Below, piece by piece: positions 41,230 to 49,736 of a stretch of 64,000 nucleotides of DNA (positions within the stretch are counted from its first letter, which is position 1; each line of letters starts with the position of its first letter). Made by a program: the position numbers and the translations under genes. This stretch comes from an uncultured Rhodocyclaceae bacterium. Lineage in GTDB: Bacteria > Pseudomonadota > Gammaproteobacteria > Burkholderiales > Rhodocyclaceae. The notes under the pieces are model-generated. The model was not told where the DNA came from and searched no databases. It worked only from the letters and a program-made list of their open reading frames with translations. Location of the stretch: assembly GCA_907163075.1 (NCBI GenBank), contig CAJQTY010000001.1, forward strand, positions 1,674,001 to 1,738,000, given 5' to 3'.

Positions 41230-41673
41230 ATGGCTAATTATCAAAATTCTTCGCGCATGATCATGACAATCACGATTGCTGTGGCCGTCGTTTTGGTCGT
41301 TCTCATCTGGCCGCTCTCGATGCTTGGCAAAGGCGGCGTAACGGCCGACGGCAGCGATGACGCCGAGCTGCGTATCCTGCCCGTGGCCCGCGTCGAGATG
41401 CAAAAGGCGGTGGTCAAATCCGACGGCAAGCCACGCGACGGTGCCACTGTTTACAACGCCGTCTGTACGGCCTGCCATGCCAGCGGCGTGGCCGGCGCGC
41501 CGAAGACGGGCGACAAGGCCGCCTGGGCGCCGCGCATAGCGGCCGGCGCTGCGTCGCTGCTCAAGAACGCGACCAACGGCAAGGGCGCCATGCCGGCAAG
41601 GGGCGGAGCCGCCGATCTCAGCGATGCCGAACTCAAGGCGGCTGTCGACTACCTGGTCGGCAAGAGCAAGTAA
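41230..41673 (+). CDS. Membrane-anchored cytochrome c5
   Basis: 147 residues. An N-terminal membrane anchor (about 10-30) is followed by a periplasmic cytochrome c domain (about 70-147) with haem-binding CTACH and axial Met in KGAMPARGG. This c5 class carries electrons between quinol oxidising complexes and terminal oxidases or reductases. The 74-nt gap after the flavin reductase gene carries its own GAGGA-type ribosome site (CTGAGGATCAACA). Confidence 0.93.
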   Translation: MANYQNSSRMIMTITIAVAVVLVVLIWPLSMLGKGGVTADGSDDAELRILPVARVEMQKAVVKSDGKPRDGATVYNAVCTACHASGVAGAPKTGDKAAWAPRIAAGAASLLKNATNGKGAMPARGGAADLSDAELKAAVDYLVGKSK

Positions 41674-41695
41674 AAAGCTGCGTACTCCGGGATAC

Positions 41696-41730
41696 GAAAA
41701 GGGGAGGCCGCAATCCGGCCTCCCCTTTTC
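41696..41730. terminator. Bidirectional intrinsic terminator
   Basis: A perfect 15-bp stem, GAAAAGGGGAGGCCG (41696-41710) with its complement (41716-41730) around a CAATC loop. T-rich on the descending arm in both directions. It separates cytochrome c5 from the convergent Ala-rich gene. Confidence 0.93.
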
Positions 41731-41779
41731 ATGGCGCAGCAGGAATGATCCCGAACTGCGCTACAGCGACAAAATCCGA

Positions 41780-42163
41780 CTACTTCTTGACGGCCGGCGC
41801 GACGGCAGCGGTTTCAACTTTCGCGGCTTCGGTCTTCACTTCCGCAGCCTTGACTTCCGGCTTGGCGGCGGTGGCGGCAAGCGGCGCGACTTCAGTGCTG
41901 GCCGCCGGTGCGACCGCGGGCTTCTTGGCCGTCTTGTGCGTGGCCTTCTTGTGCGTGGGGGCCTTGGCAACCGCCTTCTCTTCAGTCTTCACTTCCGGCT
42001 TGACCGCCGGGGTTGCGGCAGGAGCGGCGGCAACAGCCGGCGTCGCAACCGCCGGCTTGACAGCTTCAACCGGCTTGACCGGGGTGGCAGGAGCAGTGTC
42101 AGCGGCAAAGGCAACGGTACTAAAAGCGGCAGCGACGGCGATAGCGATGATGTTCTTAAGCAT
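41780..42163 (-). CDS. Exported Ala/Lys/Pro-rich low-complexity protein
   Basis: 127 residues. A good signal peptide (MLKNIIAIAVAAAFSTVAFA, cut before ADTAP) and a mature part almost wholly of Ala, Pro, Val, Lys, Thr and Glu, with a His/Lys cluster APTHKKATHKTAKK near the middle. GGAGAC precedes the ATG at 42163. It resembles the histone-H1-like or PHA-granule-like low-complexity proteins in composition only; I assign no function. Confidence 0.75.
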   Translation of the reverse strand: MLKNIIAIAVAAAFSTVAFAADTAPATPVKPVEAVKPAVATPAVAAAPAATPAVKPEVKTEEKAVAKAPTHKKATHKTAKKPAVAPAASTEVAPLAATAAKPEVKAAEVKTEAAKVETAAVAPAVKK

Positions 42164-42336
42164 TTTTGTCTCCAGGTTAATGTGGTTTCCAAACTCGGTC
42201 GGTTCGCTGAACTGTGAGTTTTGTTCCGGCCTTGCATGCATTAACGCGGGGGCTTTCAATGCGGATGTCAATGAATGAGTAACGTCTGGTAACGCCGTGT
42301 GACGGCGTCATCCCTTCGCTGCAATGAGACGCCGGG

Positions 42337-43392
42337 TCAGAGCGCGGCCGGCAGTGCGATGGCGAAACGTTTGGCCGTTGCCGTCAGCGCGTCCCATACT
42401 GCGGGTGCCAGATCGAGGCCCGACGCTTCGGCGGCCCTGATGCGGCGCTGTCCCATTTCGCCCGGCAGACGTACCGGGTTTGCCGGATCGATCGGCGCGT
42501 TGGCGTGGCAGCGATCAGTGAGGTAATCCATCTGGCGCAGGAAGGCCTCACGACCGACGAAGGCGTCCGGATCGAGCACTTGCAGGAAGACGTTGGCGCC
42601 CCAGCGCTTTTCCGAATCCTGCCGGCCAAAACCGGCCAGCCCCTGGGTCAGCATCTCGACCATCAGCGACAGCCCGAAGCCCTTGTGCCCGTACTCGCGC
42701 CCGCCCACCGGCAGCAGCGTACCGCCGGCGCCCGCATCGAGCACGTGCGGATCGCGGGTCGGCTGGCCGTCGCCGTCCAGCAGCCAGGGGTGATCGAATT
42801 CGGCGTTGGCGGCGGATTTCTGGCGCGCCATGCCGACCGTGGTAATCGAGGTGCTGACGTCGATCCATACCGGCGCCTCGCTGGCGGGATAACCGATGGC
42901 AATCGGATTGGGCGTCAGCAGCGGCTCCTTGCCACCGTACGGCGCGATAAATCCGGCGGACGGGTCCGAGGAGGAGAGGATCGCGACCAGGTCACGATCC
43001 GTCGCCTGTTTGATCAGCGCGGCCAGACAGGCAATGTGGTGGCTGCGACGGATGACGAACGTCACCACGCCATGCGTGGCGACGCGCTCGCCGGCCAGAG
43101 CCAGCGCCCGGCTGACCAGCCAGGGGCCGGGCAGGTAGTTGCCGTCCCAGACCACGACCGAACCCGAGTCGCGCAGCACTTCCGGCTCGCCGCGCGTGGT
43201 CATCAGCCCCTTGTCGATCTGTTCGATATAGGGCGCGCACAGCGCGATGCCGTGCGTGCGCTGCCCGAGCATGTCGGCGATAAGCAGCAGCCGGGCGACA
43301 CATCGCGCCTTGTCGGCCTCCAGGCCGGCGGCCGTGAATAATTGTTCAGCCAGATGGGTAAGTGATTCAACCTGATAACGCTGCGCTGCCAT
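42337..43392 (-). CDS. Malate/L-lactate dehydrogenase-family oxidoreductase (LDH2/MDH2)
   Basis: 351 residues. NAD(P)H-dependent 2-hydroxyacid dehydrogenase of the MDH2/LDH2 fold (related to ureidoglycolate and sulfolactate dehydrogenases). Signs are the ADMLGQRTHGIALCAPYI start, the active-site His region RRSHHIACLAALI, LLTPNPIAIGYPA, and GREYGHKGFGLSLMVEMLTQ. Start at the ATG 43392 after GGAGAAC. Last gene of a minus-strand cluster with a lactate-permease-type transporter, so it probably oxidises an imported or released 2-hydroxyacid. Confidence 0.9.
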   Translation of the reverse strand: MAAQRYQVESLTHLAEQLFTAAGLEADKARCVARLLLIADMLGQRTHGIALCAPYIEQIDKGLMTTRGEPEVLRDSGSVVVWDGNYLPGPWLVSRALALAGERVATHGVVTFVIRRSHHIACLAALIKQATDRDLVAILSSSDPSAGFIAPYGGKEPLLTPNPIAIGYPASEAPVWIDVSTSITTVGMARQKSAANAEFDHPWLLDGDGQPTRDPHVLDAGAGGTLLPVGGREYGHKGFGLSLMVEMLTQGLAGFGRQDSEKRWGANVFLQVLDPDAFVGREAFLRQMDYLTDRCHANAPIDPANPVRLPGEMGQRRIRAAEASGLDLAPAVWDALTATAKRFAIALPAAL

Positions 43393-43471
43393 GGAGTTCT
43401 CCGCTGGATTCAAGATAAGTATTGCCTGACGGCGAGCCGCCACCGCAGGTCGCCGGCCGCCATTGTAGCGA

Positions 43472-43666
43472 TCACTGAATGCCGCCGCCTCGGCGCGCGG
43501 TCGATCCCGTCGGCGCGGCGCGGCCCACCGCACGGCTCCCGTAATGCACGAAATACCAGTCCACGGCCATACCGTCGCGCGCCGAGTACTGGCACATCGG
43601 CGTCATGCCGATACGGCTGCCGAGTACAAGGTCACGCCGCTTCAGGGGGTCGAACAGTCTGGCCAT
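43472..43666 (-). pseudogene. Truncated NADH:flavin oxidoreductase (Old Yellow Enzyme) fragment
   Basis: The first 48 codons read as a normal Old Yellow Enzyme N-terminus: ARLFDPLKRRDLVLGSRIGM, then TPMCQYSARDGMAVDWYFVHYGSRAVG. A full enzyme has about 350-370 residues; here similarity stops after about 48 residues and the frame ends 16 codons later. No remainder is found in the neighbouring 80 bp before the dehydrogenase gene, so this is a deletion relic. Confidence 0.8.
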
Positions 43667-43723
43667 GCTTTCGATTCACGGTGCACAGGCTTGAGTTGGC
43701 CACCCGGCGATCATGCGTCGATT

Positions 43724-44605
43724 TCACCCGGCCTGCCCTGCCGCCGCACAGATCGCGTCGGCGAAGACGGCGGTCAGTGCCAGCGGGAAATCATGCCCCA
43801 TGCCCTCGATCACCCGCATTTCCGCATTGACTATGTTGGCCGCCACGTCCTCGCCGTGTGCCACACGAATCAGCGGATCGTCACGGCCATGGAGGACGAC
43901 GGCGGGACAGGTGATGCGTCGCAGCAGCGGGCGACGATCGCCGTTGGCAATCAGTGCACCGAGCTGTCGGGAGACGCCCTGAGGGTAGAAGCAACGATCG
44001 TATTCGAGCCCGAACATGCGCTGCAGAGCCTCCAGTGGCGTCGGGTAGGCGGGGCTGGCGACCGGCCGATGGCGGGCGATGGCATCGGCGACAATGCTGG
44101 CGCGATCGCGGCTGAACGGTAACGGGGCAAGCAGCGCCATGGCCGCCGCTGCAGTCGGCGGCGGCAGCAGCGGGTTGCCGCTCGACGACATGATGCTGGT
44201 CAGCGACAGTGTCCGTTCCGGGTAGCTAGCCGCCATCAGGTGGGCGATCGCGGCACCCATCGAGGCGCCGGCCAGGTGCGCCCGCTCGATGCCCAGCGCG
44301 TCGAGCAAGCCGATGGCGTCGGCGGCCATCGTTTCCAGGGTGTAGGGAACGATCGAAATCGGGGCGCCGCGCAGGGCCGCGCCGAGGTCAGGCAAAGGCA
44401 GACCGTCGCACAGCGTCGACAGGCCGCAATCGCGATTGTCGAAACGGATCACGCGCAGGCCGCGATCGACCAGCGCGTCGCACAGCTCGACATTCCAGCG
44501 CGTCAGGTGGGCGCCAAGTCCCATGATTAACAGAATCGCCGGGGCGCTGGCCGCGCCGAAGGATTCGTAGTGCAGCTCGATCGAGTTGGTGGCAATGCGT
44601 GGCAT
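43724..44605 (-). CDS. Alpha/beta-fold hydrolase
   Basis: 293 residues. Alpha/beta hydrolase with nucleophile Ser115 in LAGASMGAA, acid Asp in LHGRDDPLIR, and catalytic His in EGMGHDFPLAL. The oxyanion segment is LIMGLGAHLTRWN. This subtype (aclacinomycin methylesterase RdmC-like) cleaves esters or related small compounds. Within the catabolic-looking cluster it could hydrolyse an ester or lactone feeding the dehydrogenase; this is inference. Confidence 0.87.
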   Translation of the reverse strand: MPRIATNSIELHYESFGAASAPAILLIMGLGAHLTRWNVELCDALVDRGLRVIRFDNRDCGLSTLCDGLPLPDLGAALRGAPISIVPYTLETMAADAIGLLDALGIERAHLAGASMGAAIAHLMAASYPERTLSLTSIMSSSGNPLLPPPTAAAAMALLAPLPFSRDRASIVADAIARHRPVASPAYPTPLEALQRMFGLEYDRCFYPQGVSRQLGALIANGDRRPLLRRITCPAVVLHGRDDPLIRVAHGEDVAANIVNAEMRVIEGMGHDFPLALTAVFADAICAAAGQAG

Positions 44606-44650
44606 AGGTTTTAGGAGAGTCCGGGTCGGGAAGGTGAAGCTACGATTTTG

Positions 44651-45781
44651 TCATGCTTCGGCGAGCTGGTGTTGGAGCCACGCAAAGGCCGCGCCCTGCA
44701 TTTCCAGATCGAACTTGTGCCGGCCGGGATAGAACTGCCCGACATAATTCCCCGGCCGGCCGACGCCGGCATAATGCGCGGCCAGACGCGCATCGGCCGC
44801 CCGCATGCCCGCTTCGGTGAAGAGATGATCGTCGAGATCGTATTGCACCAGCAGAGGCGTCGGCGCGCGGCAGGCGGCCACGTCGGGCCAGTCGCCGTAA
44901 CGCGCCCAGCCGGACGGAAACAGCATCCAGGTATGCGACATGTTGTGGTCGAGCAGGCCCTCATAAGTGGTCATCAGACCGATGATGGCGGCGGCGGCGA
45001 TTCGATCGTGCGTCGCAGTCAACAGCGCGGCGCGGTTGCCGCCTCCCGACAGGCCGATGCACCCGACCCGCCCGGCCATCACATCCGGCCGCGACAGCAG
45101 GTAATTCGCGGCGATCCGGTCTTCGTAACAGACCACCCCGGCCAGGCAGGTGCCAAGCACCTGGCAGTATTTGGCGACGCGATGCTCGTGCACGGCGGCG
45201 ATCGTGTTGTAACGTTCGATCTCGGGCGGCGCATCGGTGAACGCCGAGGCGCCCCGTGCATGATTGCCGACCGCCGCAATCATCGTCTCCAGCGGAAAGC
45301 GGCGACTGCCCCACAAGAAGCAGTCGTGCACGAGGACGACAAAGCCCTGGCGCGCCAGCGCGGCGACATAGGAGCGGCCGCCATATTCGATCGAACGCAG
45401 GGCGTTCAGCCCCGGCGCCGGGCCGAGCGGACCATCGGCGATCTTTTCCTTGCCGTAGAACTTGTAGTCGCTGTGGTCGTGTAGCGCGACGATGCCGGGC
45501 AGCGCTGCCGCAGCAGCGGCCGGCTTGATCACATAGGCGCGGGTGCGCGGCCCGAAGCCGACCGACCAGGAAATCTCTTCGCCGGCCAGATCGCCATCCT
45601 GCCAGCGCTGCTCGACCCGCAGGTCGAGCGGAATCTCTTCGCCCTGGCAAAACCCCAACACCTCGCGCAGCCGCGCCTGGGTCGCCGGGCCGGGCGCGGC
45701 CATGGGATACAAGGGCTGTTGACGGTTGGCGGCGGCGACCCAGTCGCTGTACGCGCCGAGATGCTGAAAGTGCGCTGTCAT
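44651..45781 (-). CDS. Dienelactone hydrolase/abhydrolase-family esterase
   Basis: 376 residues. An alpha/beta hydrolase of the large abhydrolase-7/acetyl-xylan-esterase-like type: ALHDHSDYKFYGKEKIADGP before the core, nucleophile Ser in IGLSGGGNRAALL, LLVQYDLDDHLFTEAGMR carrying the acid, and His in PGRHKFDLEM. No signal peptide, so cytoplasmic. 24 nt downstream of the transporter gene, hence likely co-transcribed. Confidence 0.83.
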   Translation of the reverse strand: MTAHFQHLGAYSDWVAAANRQQPLYPMAAPGPATQARLREVLGFCQGEEIPLDLRVEQRWQDGDLAGEEISWSVGFGPRTRAYVIKPAAAAAALPGIVALHDHSDYKFYGKEKIADGPLGPAPGLNALRSIEYGGRSYVAALARQGFVVLVHDCFLWGSRRFPLETMIAAVGNHARGASAFTDAPPEIERYNTIAAVHEHRVAKYCQVLGTCLAGVVCYEDRIAANYLLSRPDVMAGRVGCIGLSGGGNRAALLTATHDRIAAAAIIGLMTTYEGLLDHNMSHTWMLFPSGWARYGDWPDVAACRAPTPLLVQYDLDDHLFTEAGMRAADARLAAHYAGVGRPGNYVGQFYPGRHKFDLEMQGAAFAWLQHQLAEA

Positions 45782-45805
45782 TCTTCGCCCGTAGATTCCG
45801 AAGCG

Positions 45806-47404
45806 CTATATAAATCTTATCTTGAGAAACAGCAGTACGAAGAACGACGTCACCAGCGTCAGCAGCAGCGAAAAGACGAAGGCCGTCCGGATCACCTGGT
45901 TTTCGGCGCCGAGCTGGTCGATCGATGCCGCCGCGTTCTGTAACTTGGCCGGGGAAATGACGCTCGCCAGTCCGCCGCCAAAGGCGAGGCCGGCCATGAT
46001 CAGGATCAGGCCGTAAGTATCCATGTTCAGGTTGCGGGCGGTGGTCAGGGTGTATTTGCCGAACATGGCAATGGTCGACGCTTCGCTGCCGGTGACGAAG
46101 CCGCCGAACAACCCGATGAACGTTACCACCGCGCCGTAGCTTCCGGAGAAGAATTCCGACGAGTAGTCAGCCAGGACTTTGACCATGCTCGGCACGGCAA
46201 AGGCCTTTGTCGCCATGCTGAAGCCCGACATGTTCATGATCTCGCCAATGGCGAAAAAGATGGCTGCGGAAAATACCGGGCGCGGCGCGCGCTTGTACCA
46301 GACGCGTAGCGAGTCGCTGATTTGCGCACGGCTCGGGCGAATGAAGGGAATCGAGAGCAGGATGCTGGCGAAAATCCAGGTATACGCCTGCCACAGCGCA
46401 CGGGTGTCGAGCGGGGCGCCGTTGGCGGTCAGACCGTTGATCGGCAGACGCAACTCGCGATAGAGGAAATTGAAGACATCCTTGGGAACATTGAGCGCCA
46501 GGATCAGCAGCACGAGAATCAGCCACGGACTCAGCGCGCGCCAAAGTGGATACTCCTGCTCGTATGCCAGTTCCTCGCGGGTAAGCCGACTCTTGTCGAT
46601 CAGCTTCTTGCCGGTCGCCTTGAGATAGATGATCATCGCGGCGATCACCGCCATGCCGCACAGAATGCCGGTCAGCACGACGAGATTGTCGTAGCGATTG
46701 GTAACGTAGGACACCAGCCCGATCACGACACCGGTAATCAGGCAGGGAAGCCATCCTTCCCTCAGCGCCTGCCAGCGGCCGACGATCCACAGCATGCTGA
46801 CGCCGATCAGCGTCGACACGATGGGCAGGAACATGAAGAACACCATCCCGGCCTGCGACAGACTGATTTCGTTGCCCTTGCCGAGAAAGCCGTTGGCCAC
46901 GTCGACGAAGACGACGATCGGCGCGCCGAGCAGCGCATAGGTGCACAGGGCGTCATAACCGATCGCCGGCAACGCAATCGCGACGTAGGTCGAATAGCCC
47001 ATGGCGATCAGGATTGGTGGCAGGAGGGAAACCGGCGTGGCGCCAACGGCCACCATCAGCGTCCCGAAGCCGATATTGATCATCATGATCTGGACCGCGC
47101 GGTTGTCACGGGCAATGGTCTTGATGAAGATGATGATCCGCTTCAAGGCGCCCGTCTTTTCCATGTAGGCCATCTGCAGCAGCGACATGGCGACAATCAG
47201 CGAGACCGAAAAGGAGCGGATGAAGCCGGCCGCCGTCGAGCGCAGAACCACTTCGAGCGAGGTCTGAAAAGCCAGGATGGCCACCAGCGAGATGGCCAGC
47301 CAGCCGGCGATGCCGCTGACGTCGGCCGGCTTCTTCCAGACGATCAGCATGCCGAGGATGAGGATGATCGGTAAAAGCGTCAGTAAAAGGGACACGAGCG
47401 ACAT
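45806..47404 (-). CDS. L-lactate permease (LctP/LldP)-family transporter
   Basis: 532 residues with about 12-13 membrane helices. Family signs include the re-entrant-like GFGTLMVAVGATPVSLLPPI, LPAIGYDALCTYALLGAPIV and the C-terminal LFGGFVTGSEASTIAMFGKY. LctP proteins import lactate or glycolate with protons. First gene of a minus-strand set with two hydrolases, a broken flavoenzyme gene and a 2-hydroxyacid dehydrogenase, so the likely substrate is a 2-hydroxyacid, not necessarily lactate. Confidence 0.88.
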   Translation of the reverse strand: MSLVSLLLTLLPIILILGMLIVWKKPADVSGIAGWLAISLVAILAFQTSLEVVLRSTAAGFIRSFSVSLIVAMSLLQMAYMEKTGALKRIIIFIKTIARDNRAVQIMMINIGFGTLMVAVGATPVSLLPPILIAMGYSTYVAIALPAIGYDALCTYALLGAPIVVFVDVANGFLGKGNEISLSQAGMVFFMFLPIVSTLIGVSMLWIVGRWQALREGWLPCLITGVVIGLVSYVTNRYDNLVVLTGILCGMAVIAAMIIYLKATGKKLIDKSRLTREELAYEQEYPLWRALSPWLILVLLILALNVPKDVFNFLYRELRLPINGLTANGAPLDTRALWQAYTWIFASILLSIPFIRPSRAQISDSLRVWYKRAPRPVFSAAIFFAIGEIMNMSGFSMATKAFAVPSMVKVLADYSSEFFSGSYGAVVTFIGLFGGFVTGSEASTIAMFGKYTLTTARNLNMDTYGLILIMAGLAFGGGLASVISPAKLQNAAASIDQLGAENQVIRTAFVFSLLLTLVTSFFVLLFLKIRFI

Positions 47405-47548
47405 GAATCAATCTCGTATTTTTAGGGTGGAGGTATTCACCGCGCCGGGTGAGGCCGTTTTCGATATTGTGTCAGAACGATAGTGCGTCCGCGACTGGAG
47501 ATTGATCCAGGCACGCCGGACTCGCTATTGACGGAACGCGATCGAACC

Positions 47549-47790
47549 AGTGTGGTGATGCGATCTTGATGGCGCTTATTTGAAAGCCGCGCCGGTTCGG
47601 CTTTAAGCTGCGGAAGAGCGCTGCGCATTCCGCCGCCGTGTTTGCGACACCTCCACCGCCGAATGTCGGAAGGCGCCTTCGGCTTTTCCGACCTACACCA
47701 GACTCCGGGCGAACGGATCCTGCGCCCAAGTGCAGTGGCGTAGGGCGGATGAGCGTAGCGTCATCCGCCGAATGGGGCTCGGACGGCGGG
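47549..47790 (+). repeat. Copy A of a 0.24-kb inverted repeat pair
   Basis: The sequence starting AGTGTGGTGATGCGATCTTG and running through TTCGGCTTTAAGCTGCGG, TTTGCGACACCTCCACCGCC and GGGCGGATGAGCG matches, on the opposite strand, bases 62363-62588 with roughly nine in ten bases the same. Copy A has an extra short hairpin (GGCGCCTTCGGC-type) of about 15 bp inside. Non-coding in both places. Confidence 0.85.
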
Positions 47791-47814
47791 AGACGCTACG
47801 CTCATCCGCCCTAC
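47740..47814. repeat. REP-like palindrome with perfect 23-bp arms
   Basis: The arm at 47740-47762 (GTAGGGCGGATGAGCG...) is repeated as an exact reverse complement at 47792-47814, with a 29-bp spacer. Each arm also holds the GGCGGATGA/TCATCCGCC-type element. Would form a strong stem; similar GTAGGGCGGAT elements are common between genes in betaproteobacteria. Confidence 0.85.
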
Positions 47815-47968
47815 CGGCCGTTAAGCACTGCGCACGCATAAAAGCCAGTGCATTTTCCGAAACGCACTTACCCGTTTTTCGGCCGAGCCCGGGTCGCGAC
47901 GATCTTCCTGGGGAACCGAACGGGTAGATACACCGTCAGTGTTTCTGGTTGAGCATGGGAGTTCGGCA

Positions 47969-48541
47969 ATGAAAGGCATGATCAGAAGATGGCTAACCGT
48001 GTTGCTGGCGATGCTTTACCTACCCGTATCGGCAGCCGAACCCTGGGATGCCTTGCGCCAGGGCGGCGTGCTGATCCTGCTGAGGCACGCCATCACCGAA
48101 CCGGGTACTGGCGACCCTCCCGGATACCGTGCCGATGATTGCAAGACCCAGCGCAATCTTTCGGAGCAAGGCCGTGCGCAGGCACAGCGCTTTGGCACGA
48201 TGCTCGCCTCTCGTGGTGTGCGGCCGGTAACGGTATTCAGTAGTGCCTGGTGCCGCTGTATTGACACGGGAACGCTCGCTTTCCCCTCGGTGCCAATCAG
48301 CCATTTGCCCGCGCTCGACTCGCTGTTCAGGGATAACAGCCGCGAGGTCGCCCAGACCGCCGCCTTGCGCGAGGCGCTGCAGCGCATCTCCCGGTCCGGC
48401 GTGACGGTGTGGATCACCCATCAAGCCAACGCAACGGCACTGACCGGCGAATACCTTGGCATGGGTGAAGCCCTGGTGCTGCGCCCGGAAGGCGAGGGAA
48501 AATTCCGCGTACTTGGACGCCTGATTCCCCCGGAGCACTGA
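47969..48541 (+). CDS. Exported histidine phosphatase-family protein
   Basis: 190 residues. Signal peptide at 1-23 (LTVLLAMLYLPVSAAEP), then a phosphoglycerate-mutase-like fold: the catalytic LILLRHA with His40, the NLSEQGRAQAQRFG helix, SSAWCRCIDTG in place of the usual S-x-x-x-R-x-x-x-T, and the second catalytic His in VWITHQANATALTG. Start ATG 47969 chosen for GGGAG 8 nt upstream. Heads a tight plus-strand trio. Confidence 0.88.
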   Translation: MKGMIRRWLTVLLAMLYLPVSAAEPWDALRQGGVLILLRHAITEPGTGDPPGYRADDCKTQRNLSEQGRAQAQRFGTMLASRGVRPVTVFSSAWCRCIDTGTLAFPSVPISHLPALDSLFRDNSREVAQTAALREALQRISRSGVTVWITHQANATALTGEYLGMGEALVLRPEGEGKFRVLGRLIPPEH

Positions 48542-48542
48542 C

Positions 48543-49004
48543 ATGGAACCGTGGCCGGCAAGCCTCATCGCACTGGAGCACAACGCTCTCGCGGTCTGGC
48601 TGCGGACCAGTCTGGCCTATCCTGTCCTTGAGAGCTTGCACATCATCGGCCTGGCGACGATGTTCGGTAGCCTGCTGATCGTTGAGTTGTGTCTGCTGGG
48701 CGTGTTCCGGCATGTAGGGATTGTCGCCCTGGCTCGTGCGGTATTGCCGTGGACATTGCTCGGCTTTGTGCTGGCCGCCGGAAGCGGTCTTTGCATGTTT
48801 TTCGCGCGCGCGGCGGAACTGATTGCCAACCCTGTCTTTCTCATCAAGATGTTGCTGGTCATGACCGCAGGCCTCAACGCGGCATGGCTGCACAGTCGTG
48901 GCCCACTGGACGCGTCGAGCATGCAGACGCGCATCCAGGCCGCGCTTTCGCTGTCGATCTGGCTGACCGTCATTGTCTGTGGCCGCTGGATCGCTTACTT
49001 CTGA
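48543..49004 (+). CDS. Four-helix membrane protein (DUF6644-like)
   Basis: 153 residues. Four hydrophobic segments (about 22-50, 60-83, 95-115, 133-150). The opening LEHNALAVWLRTSLAYPVLE followed by SLHIIGLATMFGS is typical of a family of small membrane proteins (DUF6644) found next to DUF6152 proteins. Starts 1 nt after the phosphatase stop. Function unknown; the conserved His in SLHIIG could be functional. Confidence 0.75.
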   Translation: MEPWPASLIALEHNALAVWLRTSLAYPVLESLHIIGLATMFGSLLIVELCLLGVFRHVGIVALARAVLPWTLLGFVLAAGSGLCMFFARAAELIANPVFLIKMLLVMTAGLNAAWLHSRGPLDASSMQTRIQAALSLSIWLTVIVCGRWIAYF

Positions 49005-49014
49005 GGAGTGAATC

Positions 49015-49485
49015 ATGGAACGCAGACGATTCATCATGGGTTTCCCGCTGCTGCTGGCAAGCCACCCGTTGTGGGCCCATCACGGCTGGAGCAGCTTTGA
49101 CGAGACGCGTCCGATCTATCTTGCGGGCAAGGTGGCACGGGTTCGCTGGCAGAATCCGCATGCCGAGCTGATGCTCGATCTGGCTAATCCGCTGGTGTTG
49201 CCGGCCGGCCTGAAGACCCGAACGGCGCCCAAACAGTCGGCGCCGGTGGATGCGGCCAGCGTCTTTGCCAAAGCCGTTTTACCCACCCGCCGCGACGCCC
49301 AGTGGGAAGTCGAACTGTCGCCGCTGACCCGGTTGCAGGCGTGGAATACGCCGGAAATCAAGGTCGGAGAAATGCTGGAACTGGTGGGCTATACCTTTGA
49401 CGGCGAGAAGGGCGACGCCATACTGCGCGTGGAATTTCTGATTCGCGGCGATACGGTGACGCCGCTGCGCTCTTCGCCCGCTTAA
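49015..49485 (+). CDS. Exported DUF6152-like protein
   Basis: 156 residues. Signal peptide (RRRFIMGFPLLLASHPLWA), and a mature part beginning HHGWSSFDETRPIYLAGKV, VRWQNPHAELML, then ending as a small beta-barrel-like domain. The N-terminal AHHGW could bind metal once the signal peptide is cut. Such proteins occur beside DUF6644 membrane proteins; their role is unknown. Ribosome site GAGGAG precedes the ATG. Confidence 0.78.
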   Translation: MERRRFIMGFPLLLASHPLWAHHGWSSFDETRPIYLAGKVARVRWQNPHAELMLDLANPLVLPAGLKTRTAPKQSAPVDAASVFAKAVLPTRRDAQWEVELSPLTRLQAWNTPEIKVGEMLELVGYTFDGEKGDAILRVEFLIRGDTVTPLRSSPA

Positions 49486-49736
49486 CGAAACCACTTGACG
49501 GTGCTGCCGATCGCGCAGTCGAAACGATGCGGCGAGTTGTTCGCGCTATTGAATCAGCCATGGCGTTCTCCAGACGGCCCAAAGCGAGAGCAACGAGCGT
49601 CGTATTGAAAGAAGCAGGACGTCGTACCCCCAGGACGTTCGACGCATTCAAGCCACCGACGGATTCGGGCGTAGCTTCATCGCTCCGGCGATTCTCGCCG
49701 CACGATGCGTTCGGCGCACCCGGCCGGCGAGCGGCG
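49486..49736. other. Convergent intergenic region, nothing recognised
   Basis: 251 bp between the DUF6152-like stop and the stop of the convergent unknown gene. Open frames run through it on both strands, but codon pattern and lack of ribosome sites speak against real genes. No terminator seen. Confidence 0.35.

Larger units (their letters stand above)
47405..47968. other. Intergenic region dominated by a repeat
   Basis: 564 bp between divergent transporter and phosphatase genes. About 240 bp belong to a repeat with an inverted partner near 62.4 kb, and a REP-like palindrome follows. The flanks should contain the two promoters. No gene recognised. Confidence 0.5.
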
